Assembly: GCA_025963385.1 (NCBI GenBank)
Contig: JAOPUT010000321.1
Coordinates: 1-36,028 of the forward strand
DNA length: 36,028 nt
Origin: Mycobacterium sp.
GTDB taxonomy: Bacteria > Actinomycetota > Actinomycetes > Mycobacteriales > Mycobacteriaceae
Direction of reading: 5' to 3'
Shown piece after piece: positions 1 through 9,220 of this stretch (the first letter of the stretch is position 1; each line of letters begins with the position of its first letter). The notes below the pieces were generated by a model. The model searched no databases and was not told where the DNA came from. It saw only the letters and a list, made by a program, of their open reading frames with translations. Position numbers and translations under genes: made by a program.

Positions 1-2128
<2,128 letters not shown>

Positions 2129-2223
2129 TGGCCCTCCCCTCATCGTGAGTTCGATGGTGGGGGCATGCCACGGCTGCCGGGCGGGAATCGGCGAAGCCGG
2201 ACAGGGTTGCCGTTCCCGTTGAG

Positions 2224-2409
2224 CTAGTCGTCTTTGTCTTTGTCTTTGTCTTTGACTTTGTCTTCGTCTCCGGACCGGCGCTTGTCGCGAGTCCCGAACA
2301 GCCGTCCGACACAGTTTCGGACTCGGACGATCACGCCGACGACGAACGCCAGCGTCCCGACGACGACGGCGACCGGCCATGACGGCTCTCGGCCGTAGTC
2401 ATCGTGCAT
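2224..2409 (-). CDS. Small single-span membrane protein with Lys/Asp repeat tail
   Basis: Hypothetical 61-aa protein. Residues 11-30 form one hydrophobic segment rich in Val, Ala and Gly, then a basic stretch (RVRNCVGRLF, RDKRR), then a highly charged tail of alternating Lys and Asp ending DKDKDKDD. The tail is encoded by a GACAAA hexamer repeat. ATG 2409 is chosen because the peptide becomes protein-like only from MHDDYG; longer in-frame starts up to 2478 add a poorly convincing leader. It lies upstream of ppdK on the same strand and may share its transcript. No function is recognised. Confidence 0.55.
   Translation of the reverse strand: MHDDYGREPSWPVAVVVGTLAFVVGVIVRVRNCVGRLFGTRDKRRSGDEDKVKDKDKDKDD
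2227..2262. repeat. GTCTTT hexamer microsatellite inside a coding tail
   Basis: The plus strand reads four near-perfect GTCTTT units followed by degenerate copies. On the minus strand these are GACAAA units that encode the Lys-Asp tail of the small membrane protein. Such a repeat can change by slippage in steps of two residues without breaking the frame. Confidence 0.7.
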
Positions 2410-2604
2410 TGGCGTGAGTGTCCCTTGATTTCCTTCGAACGGGCTCGGCATCCACTGTGTCATAGGTCCGTGGCACATTTGTGCAGTTCAAACGACGTTT
2501 CCAGCGAAATCGACGACTAATACAATTTAAGAAATCCCTCGCAGATCACGAACTGATCTCGGAAAGATTACTGTTTACCTCCTGTGTACTCGTAAAGTGC
2601 TCTC

Positions 2605-3288
2605 GTGGGCAGGCACCGGATGGTCCAGGAACGGCGGAGGCCGCCGTTCCTGCTGGCTGGAATCGTGGCCTCGTTTGCGGTGCTGTCGGCGGCCGGTGGC
2701 AGTGCCCATCCGCTCGCCGCGAAGGAAGAGGCCAAGCCAGTCGTCGCGGCCCCCGCGCAGCCCTGCTGCCTGGAGGTGGTGTCCGCCTCGGACGCCGGCT
2801 ATTCATCGTCGGCGCCTGCCGGAATGTCCCTGTTCTCCAAGGCTGCGCCCGCACAATTGGCAGCCTCCTCGACGTCGGCGGCGTCACGCTGGCGCGTCAT
2901 CGACCGCGCCCTGCCGATGGGCGTCGCACCCGAGCGGGGACTGCAGATCGACACGATCTTCCTGGCCCGTAGCATCAGCGCGCGATTCCCGCAGATCCAC
3001 GACATCGGCGGCGTCCGGCCCGATGCGCTGAGATGGCATCCGAACGGCCTGGCGCTGGACGTGATGATTCCCAACCCGAGTTCCTCGGCGGGCATCGCGC
3101 TCGGCAACGAAATCGTCTCTTGGGCACTCGAGAACGCGGCGCGGTTCCATCTACAAGACGCAATCTGGCGCGGCGAGTACTACACGCCGAGCGGACCTCA
3201 GTACTCGGGAATGGCCCACTTCGACCACGTGCACCTCACGACGTATGGCGGGGGATACCCCACCGGCGACGAGATCTACTACCGCTAG
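2605..3288 (+). CDS. Secreted protein with ARB_07466/M15-like C-terminal domain
   Basis: 227-aa exported protein. Residues 13-35 form an N-terminal signal or anchor segment (PFLLAGIVASFAVLSAAGG), followed by an Ala/Pro/Ser-rich linker with a CC pair at 54-55. The C-terminal domain (about 95-227) has the layout of mycobacterial ARB_07466-type proteins, which resemble M15 D-Ala-D-Ala peptidases: RWHPNGLALDVMIPN (His145, Asp152) and HFDHVHL (His208, His210) could form the zinc site. The likely role is in peptidoglycan at the cell envelope, but catalysis is not proven. GTG 2605 is the first start after an AT-rich promoter region; ATG 2620 is an alternative. Its TAG stop shares a CTAG palindrome with the convergent gene. 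Confidence 0.75.
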   Translation: MGRHRMVQERRRPPFLLAGIVASFAVLSAAGGSAHPLAAKEEAKPVVAAPAQPCCLEVVSASDAGYSSSAPAGMSLFSKAAPAQLAASSTSAASRWRVIDRALPMGVAPERGLQIDTIFLARSISARFPQIHDIGGVRPDALRWHPNGLALDVMIPNPSSSAGIALGNEIVSWALENAARFHLQDAIWRGEYYTPSGPQYSGMAHFDHVHLTTYGGGYPTGDEIYYR

Positions 3289-3467
3289 GCGACGTCGGTC
3301 TCGGGCAGGCGGATCTGTCGGCTGACGATGGACGGCACCGTGTCGATCGAGCTGATGCAGGCGTGCGTCAGGTGTCCGAATGGGTGGTCGCAGACCGAGC
3401 AGCCGTCGTCGGCATGGGTGCTTACGGCACCCTGTGCCGAGAACATGCCCGTGATCCAACGCCCCAT
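3285..3467 (-). CDS. Small Cys/His-rich hypothetical protein
   Basis: 60-aa protein not assigned to a family. A Cys/His cluster in the middle (Cys23, Cys26, His28, His32, His35, Cys37; CSVCDHPFGH then HAC) suggests a single metal site, probably zinc. ATG 3467 is supported by a GGGGGGAG Shine-Dalgarno five bases upstream; an in-frame start at 3488 lies upstream of this SD and is rejected. The upstream 110 bp contains three inverted repeats, so the gene may be tightly controlled. It converges on the M15-like gene and their stop codons share CTAG. Confidence 0.55.
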   Translation of the reverse strand: MGRWITGMFSAQGAVSTHADDGCSVCDHPFGHLTHACISSIDTVPSIVSRQIRLPETDVA

Positions 3468-3492
3468 GACGACTCCCCCCGATAACAAACCC

Positions 3493-3508
3493 GTCCCAAA
3501 TCTGGGAC
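3493..3508. promoter_or_regulatory. Inverted repeat GTCCCA-N4-TGGGAC, putative operator
   Basis: Perfect 6-bp arms separated by AATC, about 25 bp upstream of ATG 3467 of the minus-strand Cys/His gene and just upstream of its Shine-Dalgarno. The size and position suit a repressor site. The same TGGGAC word with the same 4-bp spacing recurs at 4773-4788 upstream of the glycosyltransferase operon. The regulator is unknown. Confidence 0.4.
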
Positions 3509-3513
3509 AAACT

Positions 3514-3526
3514 TAGCTGTCAGCTA
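3514..3526. promoter_or_regulatory. Inverted repeat TAGCT-N3-AGCTA
   Basis: Second small perfect dyad, next to the GTCCCA/TGGGAC repeat in the promoter region of the Cys/His gene. The two lie 5 bp apart, which suggests composite control or overlap with the core promoter. Confidence 0.3.
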
Positions 3527-3539
3527 CGAGTTGCGTCAA

Positions 3540-3573
3540 TCGGTATCGAACTTTGCTCGCAAATCGATACCGA
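3540..3573. promoter_or_regulatory. 10-bp inverted repeat with 14-bp spacer
   Basis: TCGGTATCGA at 3540-3549 and TCGATACCGA at 3564-3573 are perfect inverse copies around a 14-bp spacer. The centres of the arms are about 24 bp apart, near two helical turns, so this could be a paired operator; as RNA it could form a 10-bp stem. It lies between the 43-aa gene and the Cys/His gene, both on the minus strand. Confidence 0.4.
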
Positions 3574-3654
3574 ACAGCGTCGTCATCGCGCGCTCGGCGT
3601 CGTCACCTCGGCTTATCGCGCCGCAGTTCAGATGGACCCCGGCGCGCAGGCGAA

Positions 3655-3786
3655 CTACCGCTTCTTGCGAATGGCGTCCTCGGTGGCAGAGGTGGTATCT
3701 GCCTTCGTGCGCTTGTCGGCGCGCTTCTCCTTGAGGGACTTGCCTGCCTTCTTGGACATGGTCGATCTTGGGGACTTGTCAGACAT
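3655..3786 (-). CDS. Conserved small basic protein (MSKKAGKSLKEKRADK type)
   Basis: 43-aa highly charged protein, rich in Lys and Arg (MSDKSPRSTMSKKAG start, IRKKR end). This short Lys-rich type recurs in actinobacteria and has no established function. ATG 3786 is chosen because AAAGGG lies about nine bases upstream and the recognisable core begins there; the open frame extends further upstream but lacks a credible leader. It is divergent from the GAF-ANTAR gene across a 155-bp promoter region. The charge suggests nucleic-acid or ribosome association, but that is only inference. Confidence 0.75.
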   Translation of the reverse strand: MSDKSPRSTMSKKAGKSLKEKRADKRTKADTTSATEDAIRKKR

Positions 3787-3941
3787 AGTCGGCCCTTTGA
3801 AATGGGGGCCTGGGTGGTCCCGATCCCCCGACCCTACCCTCGTTTCGAACATGCCACCGCGGACGTCATTGAGAATCATTCTGCGCCAAGGGATTCGAAA
3901 CAGTGTCGAGGCATCGAGCCGGACTGGCATAGGCTTCGGGG

Positions 3942-4697
3942 ATGGCGGAGATCACCGCAGAGGATCCCGACGTCGCCGACCTCCGGGCGGGTATCGACGA
4001 CCTGGCGGGTCTGCTCGCCGGCAGCCTGGGGTTGCCCGAGTTGCTCGCTCAGGTGGCGGCGTTCACGTGCCGCGCCATCCCGGGTGCTGACGGTGCCACG
4101 GTCACCCTGCTGAAGGCCGATGCAACCGATGGCGGGGTGGCTGCGTTGGCCGCGAGCGCGCCGTTCGTCGCAGCGATCGACGAGATTCAGTACGTCACCT
4201 TGCACGAGGGTCCGGGCATCACGGCGGTGCGGGACGGCCGTGCGGTGCGGTCGGGCTCGTTGGGTGGCGAGAAGATGTGGCCGAGATTCGGGCCGCGCGT
4301 AGGCCGCATGGGCGTGCACAGCGCGCTCGCGTTGCCGCTGCTGTTGCCGGACCGGGTGGTCGGCGCGATCAGTGTGTACGCCCACGGCAAGGACGTCTTC
4401 GACGAGCACGCCGAGGAATTGGGTGAGCTCTTCGCGAGGCCTGCCGCGGCGGCCGTGCACAACGCCCAGGTACTTGCCGAGGCGTTGGCGTTGAATGGTC
4501 AGCTACGCAAGGCGTTGACGTCTCGTCCAGTGATCGACCAGGCGATCGGCATCATCCGCGGCCGCACGGGCCGCACCGCCGAGGAGGCCTTCCTCCAGTT
4601 ACAGGCGATGAGCCAGGCGGAACACCGCAAGTTGATCGAAGTCGCGGGAGTCGTGGTCGACGAGGCCGTGCGGCGAGCCAATGCGCGGAAGGCGTGA
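3942..4697 (+). CDS. GAF-ANTAR RNA-binding antitermination regulator
   Basis: 251-aa cytoplasmic regulator. Residues about 18-175 form a GAF sensory domain (LLAQVAAFTCRAIPGADGAT, ALPLLLPDRVVGAISVYAHG). Residues about 187-245 form an ANTAR domain (LTSRPVIDQAIGIIRGRTGR, then TAEEAF and VVVDEAVRR), the three-helix RNA-binding output that binds paired hairpins and prevents termination in characterised relatives. ATG 3942 starts cleanly in a region divergent from the 43-aa gene. The neighbouring glycosyltransferase operon begins 190 bp downstream, so its leader is a natural place to look for a target, but I do not see a convincing double hexaloop there. Confidence 0.9.
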   Translation: MAEITAEDPDVADLRAGIDDLAGLLAGSLGLPELLAQVAAFTCRAIPGADGATVTLLKADATDGGVAALAASAPFVAAIDEIQYVTLHEGPGITAVRDGRAVRSGSLGGEKMWPRFGPRVGRMGVHSALALPLLLPDRVVGAISVYAHGKDVFDEHAEELGELFARPAAAAVHNAQVLAEALALNGQLRKALTSRPVIDQAIGIIRGRTGRTAEEAFLQLQAMSQAEHRKLIEVAGVVVDEAVRRANARKA

Positions 4698-4772
4698 AGG
4701 CCCCCGCTCACGCCGTCTAGCAGTGCGAATGGCGTTCCTTAAGGGGTCCAGGAGCCGGGCGGGGTGGTAACC

Positions 4773-4794
4773 TGGGACCTGTTGGGACCCCAAC
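4773..4794. promoter_or_regulatory. TGGGAC direct repeat plus GTTGGG/CCCAAC dyad
   Basis: TGGGAC occurs at 4773-4778 and 4783-4788 with a 4-bp gap, a 10-bp period (one helical turn). The second copy overlaps a perfect GTTGGG-AC-CCCAAC inverted repeat at 4781-4794. The element lies in the 190-bp gap between the ANTAR gene and the glycosyltransferase operon, and could be an operator or a weak hairpin. Confidence 0.35.
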
Positions 4795-4887
4795 CAGTCC
4801 GGGATCGAGTCAGCTGTCCGCCGCTGTTCTCTCCGAGCAACCGCTCACGCCGGGCACTTCGGTGACATCCGCCAGTCGGGAACACCT

Positions 4888-6051
4888 TTGAACGCTCCAT
4901 CCCGTTTTCCGTCGTTCATGGGCCATGTGGTGCCGGAACGTCATTCGAACCCGACCATCGGCATGCTGACGAGTTTTCCGCCGACGCCGTGTGGGCTCGC
5001 GACGTTCAGTGCCGGGTTGGCCGACGGCTTGGCCGCCAAGGGGACCGACGTCGGCGTCATTCGTGTCGCCGACGGCGAGGGGTCGTCGAGCGCCGCCGTG
5101 GTCGGCGAGTTGGACAGAGGATCGTCGGCGTCTGTCGACGCGTGTATCCGACTACTGAACGAGCGTGACGTCGCCATCGTCCAGCACGACCACGACCTCT
5201 TCGGCGCCGAGGTGCTCGACGTCATCGGCGGCTTGCGGGTTCCGCTCATCGTGGTGGCCCACAAGGTCTTGAAAGATCCTTCAGCGCAACAGCGTTCGGA
5301 CATGGAGGCGCTGGTCGCCAAGGCCGGCCGGGTCGTCGTCATGTCCGAGACGGCCAACGAACGCCTCTGCAACACCTACCTCGTCGACCGCAAGAAGGTC
5401 ACCACGATCCAGCGCGGCGCGACGCTACCGACCGTCGCCCCGCTGAAGCGTGCAGGCAGGCCGACGCTGCTGACGTGGGGCCTGATGGGTCCGGGCAAGG
5501 GCGTCGAGCGCGTCATCGACGCCATGAGCACCCTCAAGGATCTACGCGGCCAACCCCGCTACCTCGTCGCCGGTGCCACCCATCCGAACGTGCTGGCCGC
5601 CGAGGGCGAGGCCTACCGCGAAGCGTGCATCGAACGCGCGCGCAGCACCGGCGTCGCGACGGCGGTCGGCTTCGACTCGATCTACCGCAGCACCGCGTCG
5701 CTGTCGGCGCTCATCCAGACGTCGGCGGCCGTGGTGCTGCCGTACGACTCCACCGACCAGGCCAACTCCGGAGTACTGGTCGACGCGCTGGCCGCAGGCA
5801 GGCCGGTCGTCGCGACCGCCTTCCCGCACGCCGTCGAACTGCTCGGCAGCGGCGCCGGGGTGGTCGTCCCGCACGACGATCCGGAGGCGTTGACCTTCGC
5901 CCTGCGCCGCATGCTCACCGACCCGAGGATGACGGGCGACATGGCCGCGGAGGCAAGGCGTTTGGCGCCGTCGATGGGATGGCCCGTCGCCGCGACCGCC
6001 TACCTGAACCTCGTGCGTCGCGTCGTCGCCGAACGAGCGGCGTTGGTATGA
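4888..6051 (+). CDS. GT4-family glycosyltransferase
   Basis: 387-aa GT-B fold enzyme. The N-terminal acceptor domain has SFPPTPCGLATFSAGLADGL, typical of GT4 proteins (often written PCGIATF), and the C-terminal nucleotide-sugar domain contains LLTWGLMGPGKGVERVIDAM and VVLPYDSTDQANSGVLVDAL, the donor-binding segment. Sugar donor and acceptor cannot be read from the sequence. The start is taken as TTG 4888; ATG 4918 is a reasonable alternative that costs ten residues. The gene heads a four-gene run with 4-bp overlaps (ATGA with the next gene), so the products are probably made together and act in one pathway. Confidence 0.85.
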   Translation: MNAPSRFPSFMGHVVPERHSNPTIGMLTSFPPTPCGLATFSAGLADGLAAKGTDVGVIRVADGEGSSSAAVVGELDRGSSASVDACIRLLNERDVAIVQHDHDLFGAEVLDVIGGLRVPLIVVAHKVLKDPSAQQRSDMEALVAKAGRVVVMSETANERLCNTYLVDRKKVTTIQRGATLPTVAPLKRAGRPTLLTWGLMGPGKGVERVIDAMSTLKDLRGQPRYLVAGATHPNVLAAEGEAYREACIERARSTGVATAVGFDSIYRSTASLSALIQTSAAVVLPYDSTDQANSGVLVDALAAGRPVVATAFPHAVELLGSGAGVVVPHDDPEALTFALRRMLTDPRMTGDMAAEARRLAPSMGWPVAATAYLNLVRRVVAERAALV

Positions 6052-6977
6052 CGGCCCCGATCTCGGCGCCGCTGCCCGTCTTCGACCACCTGCTGCACAT
6101 CTCCGACCGGCGGGGGACCTTCGAGCACGCCCTGCTCGCCGAACCCGAGCGCAGCGGCGGCTACTGCACCGACGACATGGCCCGTCTCCTGGTCGTCGCG
6201 ACCCGACAGCCCGATCCTGATGGTGCGGTGAACGGTCTGGCGGGGCTGGCCGTGCGCTACCTCAACGACGCCCAGTCCTTCGCGGGCACCTGCCGCAGTC
6301 GAATGGACGGCAAGGGCAACTGGCTGGACGAGCCGACGCTGCAGGTGTGGTGGGGCCGCTGCCTGTGGGCGCTGGGCACCGCCGCCGCGCACAGCAGCGT
6401 GGGTCTGGTCCGAAGGGTCTCGGTCATCCAGTTCGAGCGGGCCGCCAAGGTGCGGTCGCCGTTCCCGGACGCGATGGCCTATGCGGCGCTGGGTGCCGCG
6501 GAGATCCTGTCGGTCGAACCCGGCCATGCGATCGCCCGTGCGCTTCTGATCGCCTTCGTCGACCAGCTGCCGGAGTCGAGCGACGCCGATCCTGTCGCCG
6601 CAGAAGCCATGATCGCGGCGGGATCGGCACTCAATCGCCAGGAGCTCTGCCAACGAGGTCTCGACATGCTGAGCGAACTGCTCGGCGGTGCGCTGACGGG
6701 GGAGCGTCAGCCCGTCGACGTGGCCGCATTGGCGGATGCCTGCGCCCGTGCCGCCGTGGTCGACGCCAGTGCCAAGTGGCCCGACGGCGTCCGCGCCGCG
6801 GCGTCGTGGTTCGAGGGCGCCAACGATTCGGGCACAGCCATGTGGGACCCGACCACCGGTGGCGGTTTCGACGGGCCTCAGGCCGATGGCGTCAGTCCGA
6901 ATCAGGGGGCGGCCGCCACGCTCGCCGTGCTGTCGACACTGCAACACGCGCAACGCTTCTCGACGGTTAGCGAGTGA
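6048..6977 (+). CDS. Six-hairpin (alpha/alpha toroid) glycosidase-like protein
   Basis: 309-aa protein. The N-terminal segment HLLHISDRRGTFEHALLAEP followed by GGYCTDDMARLLV matches the signature (HGYCTDDNARAL type) of proteins commonly encoded next to GT4 glycosyltransferases. Helical repeats and GGGFDG/SPNQGAAATLA near the C-terminus fit an alpha/alpha-toroid glycosidase-like fold. No catalytic acid pair can be assigned with confidence. ATG 6048 overlaps the upstream TGA (ATGA) and GTGA links it to the next gene. The likely role is processing or scaffolding of the glycan made by the glycosyltransferase. Confidence 0.65.
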   Translation: MTAPISAPLPVFDHLLHISDRRGTFEHALLAEPERSGGYCTDDMARLLVVATRQPDPDGAVNGLAGLAVRYLNDAQSFAGTCRSRMDGKGNWLDEPTLQVWWGRCLWALGTAAAHSSVGLVRRVSVIQFERAAKVRSPFPDAMAYAALGAAEILSVEPGHAIARALLIAFVDQLPESSDADPVAAEAMIAAGSALNRQELCQRGLDMLSELLGGALTGERQPVDVAALADACARAAVVDASAKWPDGVRAAASWFEGANDSGTAMWDPTTGGGFDGPQADGVSPNQGAAATLAVLSTLQHAQRFSTVSE

Positions 6978-7789
6978 CGGTCCCCTTCAAACGGGACGTC
7001 GGTTGTCAGCTCGAGGTGGACATCACGTCGCCGACGACGCTGGAGTTCCAGATCGCCGTCGCGCCGCACCCCGACGCCGAGGTCTACGAGTATCTCGGTT
7101 TCATGCTGGACGGCAAGGCCGTGAAACCGATGGAGATCAGCGGCGCGCACGGCAACCGGATCCACAAGATCTACGTCCGTGGCGGCAACATGAAGGTCGC
7201 CTATTCCGCGACGATCATCGGCCAGACCGACCCACCACCGGTGACCGACTACGACCTGTCGATGTATCTGCGACCCAGCCGTTATGCCGAGGCCGACAAG
7301 TTCTACGGTTTCGCCGCAACGGAGTTCGGCGAGTATGCCGACTCGACCATACTGCTCGAACACGTGGCGGCCTGGGTAGGCGGGCGGCTGAACTACGTAC
7401 CCGGCTCCAGTGACGCCATCGACGGGGCCGTCGACACGCTGCTGGCAGGGGCAGGTGTCTGCCGAGACTTCGCGCACCTGGTGGTGGCCATGCTGCGGGC
7501 GGTCAACGTCCCGGCCCGGTTGGTCGCCGTCTACGCTCCGGGGTTGTCCCCCATGGACTTTCACGCCGTCGCCGAGGCGTTCGTCGACGGTCAGTGGCGG
7601 GTGGTCGACGCGACGCTGCTGGCGCCGCGGCAGAGCCTGGTGCGCATCGCCACGGGCCGGGATGCCTCCGACACCGCGTTCCTGGCCAACCACAAGGGCG
7701 CGATCGTCCTCAACTCGATGAACGTCACGGCCATCGTCGACGGCGACCTGCCGATCGACTCGATCGATCAACTGGTGTCGATCCGGTGA
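6974..7789 (+). CDS. Transglutaminase-like cysteine protease-fold protein
   Basis: 271-aa protein. The N-terminal half (1-115) is a beta-rich domain like those preceding bacterial transglutaminase cores. The second half carries the papain-like triad: Cys in AGVCRDFAHLVVAMLRA, His in MDFHAVAEAFVDGQW and Asp in VVDATLLAPR. Members act as amidases, proteases or transamidases, and the substrate here is unknown. GTG 6974 overlaps the previous stop as GTGA, and the stop again overlaps the next gene as GTGA. No signal peptide is seen, so it acts in the cytoplasm. It belongs to the glycosyltransferase operon. Confidence 0.8.
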   Translation: MTVPFKRDVGCQLEVDITSPTTLEFQIAVAPHPDAEVYEYLGFMLDGKAVKPMEISGAHGNRIHKIYVRGGNMKVAYSATIIGQTDPPPVTDYDLSMYLRPSRYAEADKFYGFAATEFGEYADSTILLEHVAAWVGGRLNYVPGSSDAIDGAVDTLLAGAGVCRDFAHLVVAMLRAVNVPARLVAVYAPGLSPMDFHAVAEAFVDGQWRVVDATLLAPRQSLVRIATGRDASDTAFLANHKGAIVLNSMNVTAIVDGDLPIDSIDQLVSIR

Positions 7790-8934
7790 CCACTCGCCTG
7801 ACGCTCGGCGTCATCGCCACGACGCGCAAGGAGAACGAGTACCGCCTACCGATCCACCCCGAACACCTCGACCGCATCGATGCCGACGTGCTCGACCGGA
7901 TCCACCTTGAGTGTGGCTACGGCGCACGCTTCGGCTTCTCGGACGAAACCCTGGCAGCCTCGGTGGGTGGAATGCGCAGCCGTGCGGACCTGATCGCCGA
8001 GTGCGACGTCATTCTGCTCGCCAAACCCGACGCCGCCGACCTCGCCGAGCTGCGTGACGGCCAGGTGCTGTGGGGCTGGCCGCATTGCGTGCAGGACGAA
8101 GCGTTGACGCAGGAGGCGATCGACCGGCGTCTGACGCTGGTGGCCTTCGAGGCGATGAACCTGTGGCGCAAGGACGGTTCGTTCAAACTGCATGTGTTCC
8201 ACAAGAACAATGAGATGGCCGGCTACTGTTCGGTGCTCCACGGGCTGCAGCTCATCGGGTCCACCGGCACCTATGGTCGCCGGCTGCGCGCCGCCGTAAT
8301 CGGCTTCGGCGCGACCGCACGGGGGGCGGTGACCGCGTTGAACGCCGTCGGCGTCCACGACATCGACATCCTCACCAATCGCAACGTCGCCGAAGTTGCC
8401 TCCCCGATTCACTCCGCTCAGATCGTGCAGTTCGAATCGGCGGACGCGGGTTCGAGCTTCGCGCTCACCGAAGACGGCAGAGTGCCGCTGGCCGGCTACC
8501 TGGCCGGTCACGACGTCGTCGTGAACTGTGTGCTGCAGGATCCGAACGCCCCCCTGGTCTTCGTGACGGAGGCCGACCTCGCCGAGTTCCGGCCCGGCAG
8601 CCTGCTGATCGACGTGTCCTGCGACACGGCAATGGGTTTCAGCTGGGCACGACCGACGACGTTCGACGACCCGACGTTCGTCGTCGGGGACAACGTGACC
8701 TATTACGCGGTCGACCACAGCCCGTCCTATTTGTGGAATGCCGCGACCTGGGAGATCAGCGAGGCGTTGATTCCCTACCTGCCAACGGTTCTCGGCGGAT
8801 CGGCCGCGTGGAACGGTGACGAGACGGTGCGGCGGGCGATCGAGATCCGCGACGGAAAGGTCGAGAACACCGACATCCTGACGTTTCAGGATCGTGCGCC
8901 GGAGTACCCGCATCGGCGCTTGAACACCAATTGA
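7786..8934 (+). CDS. AlaDH/PNT-family dehydrogenase, N5-(carboxyethyl)ornithine synthase-like
   Basis: 382-aa NAD(P)-dependent enzyme. The N-terminus (TTRKENEYRLPIHPEHL, LECGYGARFGF) is typical of the alanine dehydrogenase/transhydrogenase superfamily and is closest, by memory of motifs, to N5-(carboxyethyl)ornithine synthase. That enzyme reductively condenses pyruvate with the side-chain amine of ornithine. The Rossmann segment RLRAAVIGFGATARGAVTAL holds the dinucleotide-binding glycines at about residues 166-175. GTG 7786 overlaps the preceding TGA. Fourth and last coupled gene of the glycosyltransferase operon; an opine-type amine condensation next to a transglutaminase-like protein suggests a modified amino acid or peptide product. 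Plain alanine dehydrogenase is less likely. Confidence 0.7.
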   Translation: MTTRLTLGVIATTRKENEYRLPIHPEHLDRIDADVLDRIHLECGYGARFGFSDETLAASVGGMRSRADLIAECDVILLAKPDAADLAELRDGQVLWGWPHCVQDEALTQEAIDRRLTLVAFEAMNLWRKDGSFKLHVFHKNNEMAGYCSVLHGLQLIGSTGTYGRRLRAAVIGFGATARGAVTALNAVGVHDIDILTNRNVAEVASPIHSAQIVQFESADAGSSFALTEDGRVPLAGYLAGHDVVVNCVLQDPNAPLVFVTEADLAEFRPGSLLIDVSCDTAMGFSWARPTTFDDPTFVVGDNVTYYAVDHSPSYLWNAATWEISEALIPYLPTVLGGSAAWNGDETVRRAIEIRDGKVENTDILTFQDRAPEYPHRRLNTN

Positions 8935-8977
8935 CCTGCAATTGCTCGACTGAATTCAACTGAAAAGGAACATCACC

Positions 8978-9139
8978 ATGGCTCAGCCCACGAAGATCCG
9001 CTCTCCCTACGAGACCCGTCTGGACCTCGTCAAGACGACGATCGTCGCCCACTCCAAGCTCGATGACGGCGACGCAGGTGCACTGGCCATCGAGGTGCTG
9101 CGCGCCCTGAACGCCATTCCGGCCCAGCGCGTGCGCTGA
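8978..9139 (+). CDS. Conserved-looking 53-aa protein
   Basis: Short gene with start ATG 8978 and a strong AAAGGAAC Shine-Dalgarno eight bases upstream. The product begins MAQPTKIRSPYETRLDLVKT and ends NAIPAQRVR. It is predicted to be helical, with an acidic LDDGDAG turn in the middle, and has no signal peptide. It lies 43 bp after the dehydrogenase gene and may be the tail of that operon. No family recognised; coding quality (third-position GC, RBS) is good. Confidence 0.7.
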   Translation: MAQPTKIRSPYETRLDLVKTTIVAHSKLDDGDAGALAIEVLRALNAIPAQRVR

Positions 9140-9220
9140 CCAACCCCCTACGCCGCCGACAACGGTGAGGTAGCTTCATCGACACAGCGACGCGGGGTGG
9201 CTGCTGTCGAGGAGTAAACG

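Noticed and set aside
3493..3508. DosR box
   Set aside because: The arms are GTCCC...GGGAC, the reverse orientation of the DosR GGGAC...GTCCC motif, and the spacing differs.
3872..3882. Fur-like site AGAATCATTCT in the 43-aa/ANTAR divergent region
   Set aside because: Only a 5-bp-arm palindrome; it does not extend to a 19-bp Fur box.
4698..4887. ANTAR-target double hairpin upstream of the glycosyltransferase gene
   Set aside because: The only clear dyad (4781-4794) has a 2-4 base loop, not the paired hexaloops recognised by ANTAR proteins.
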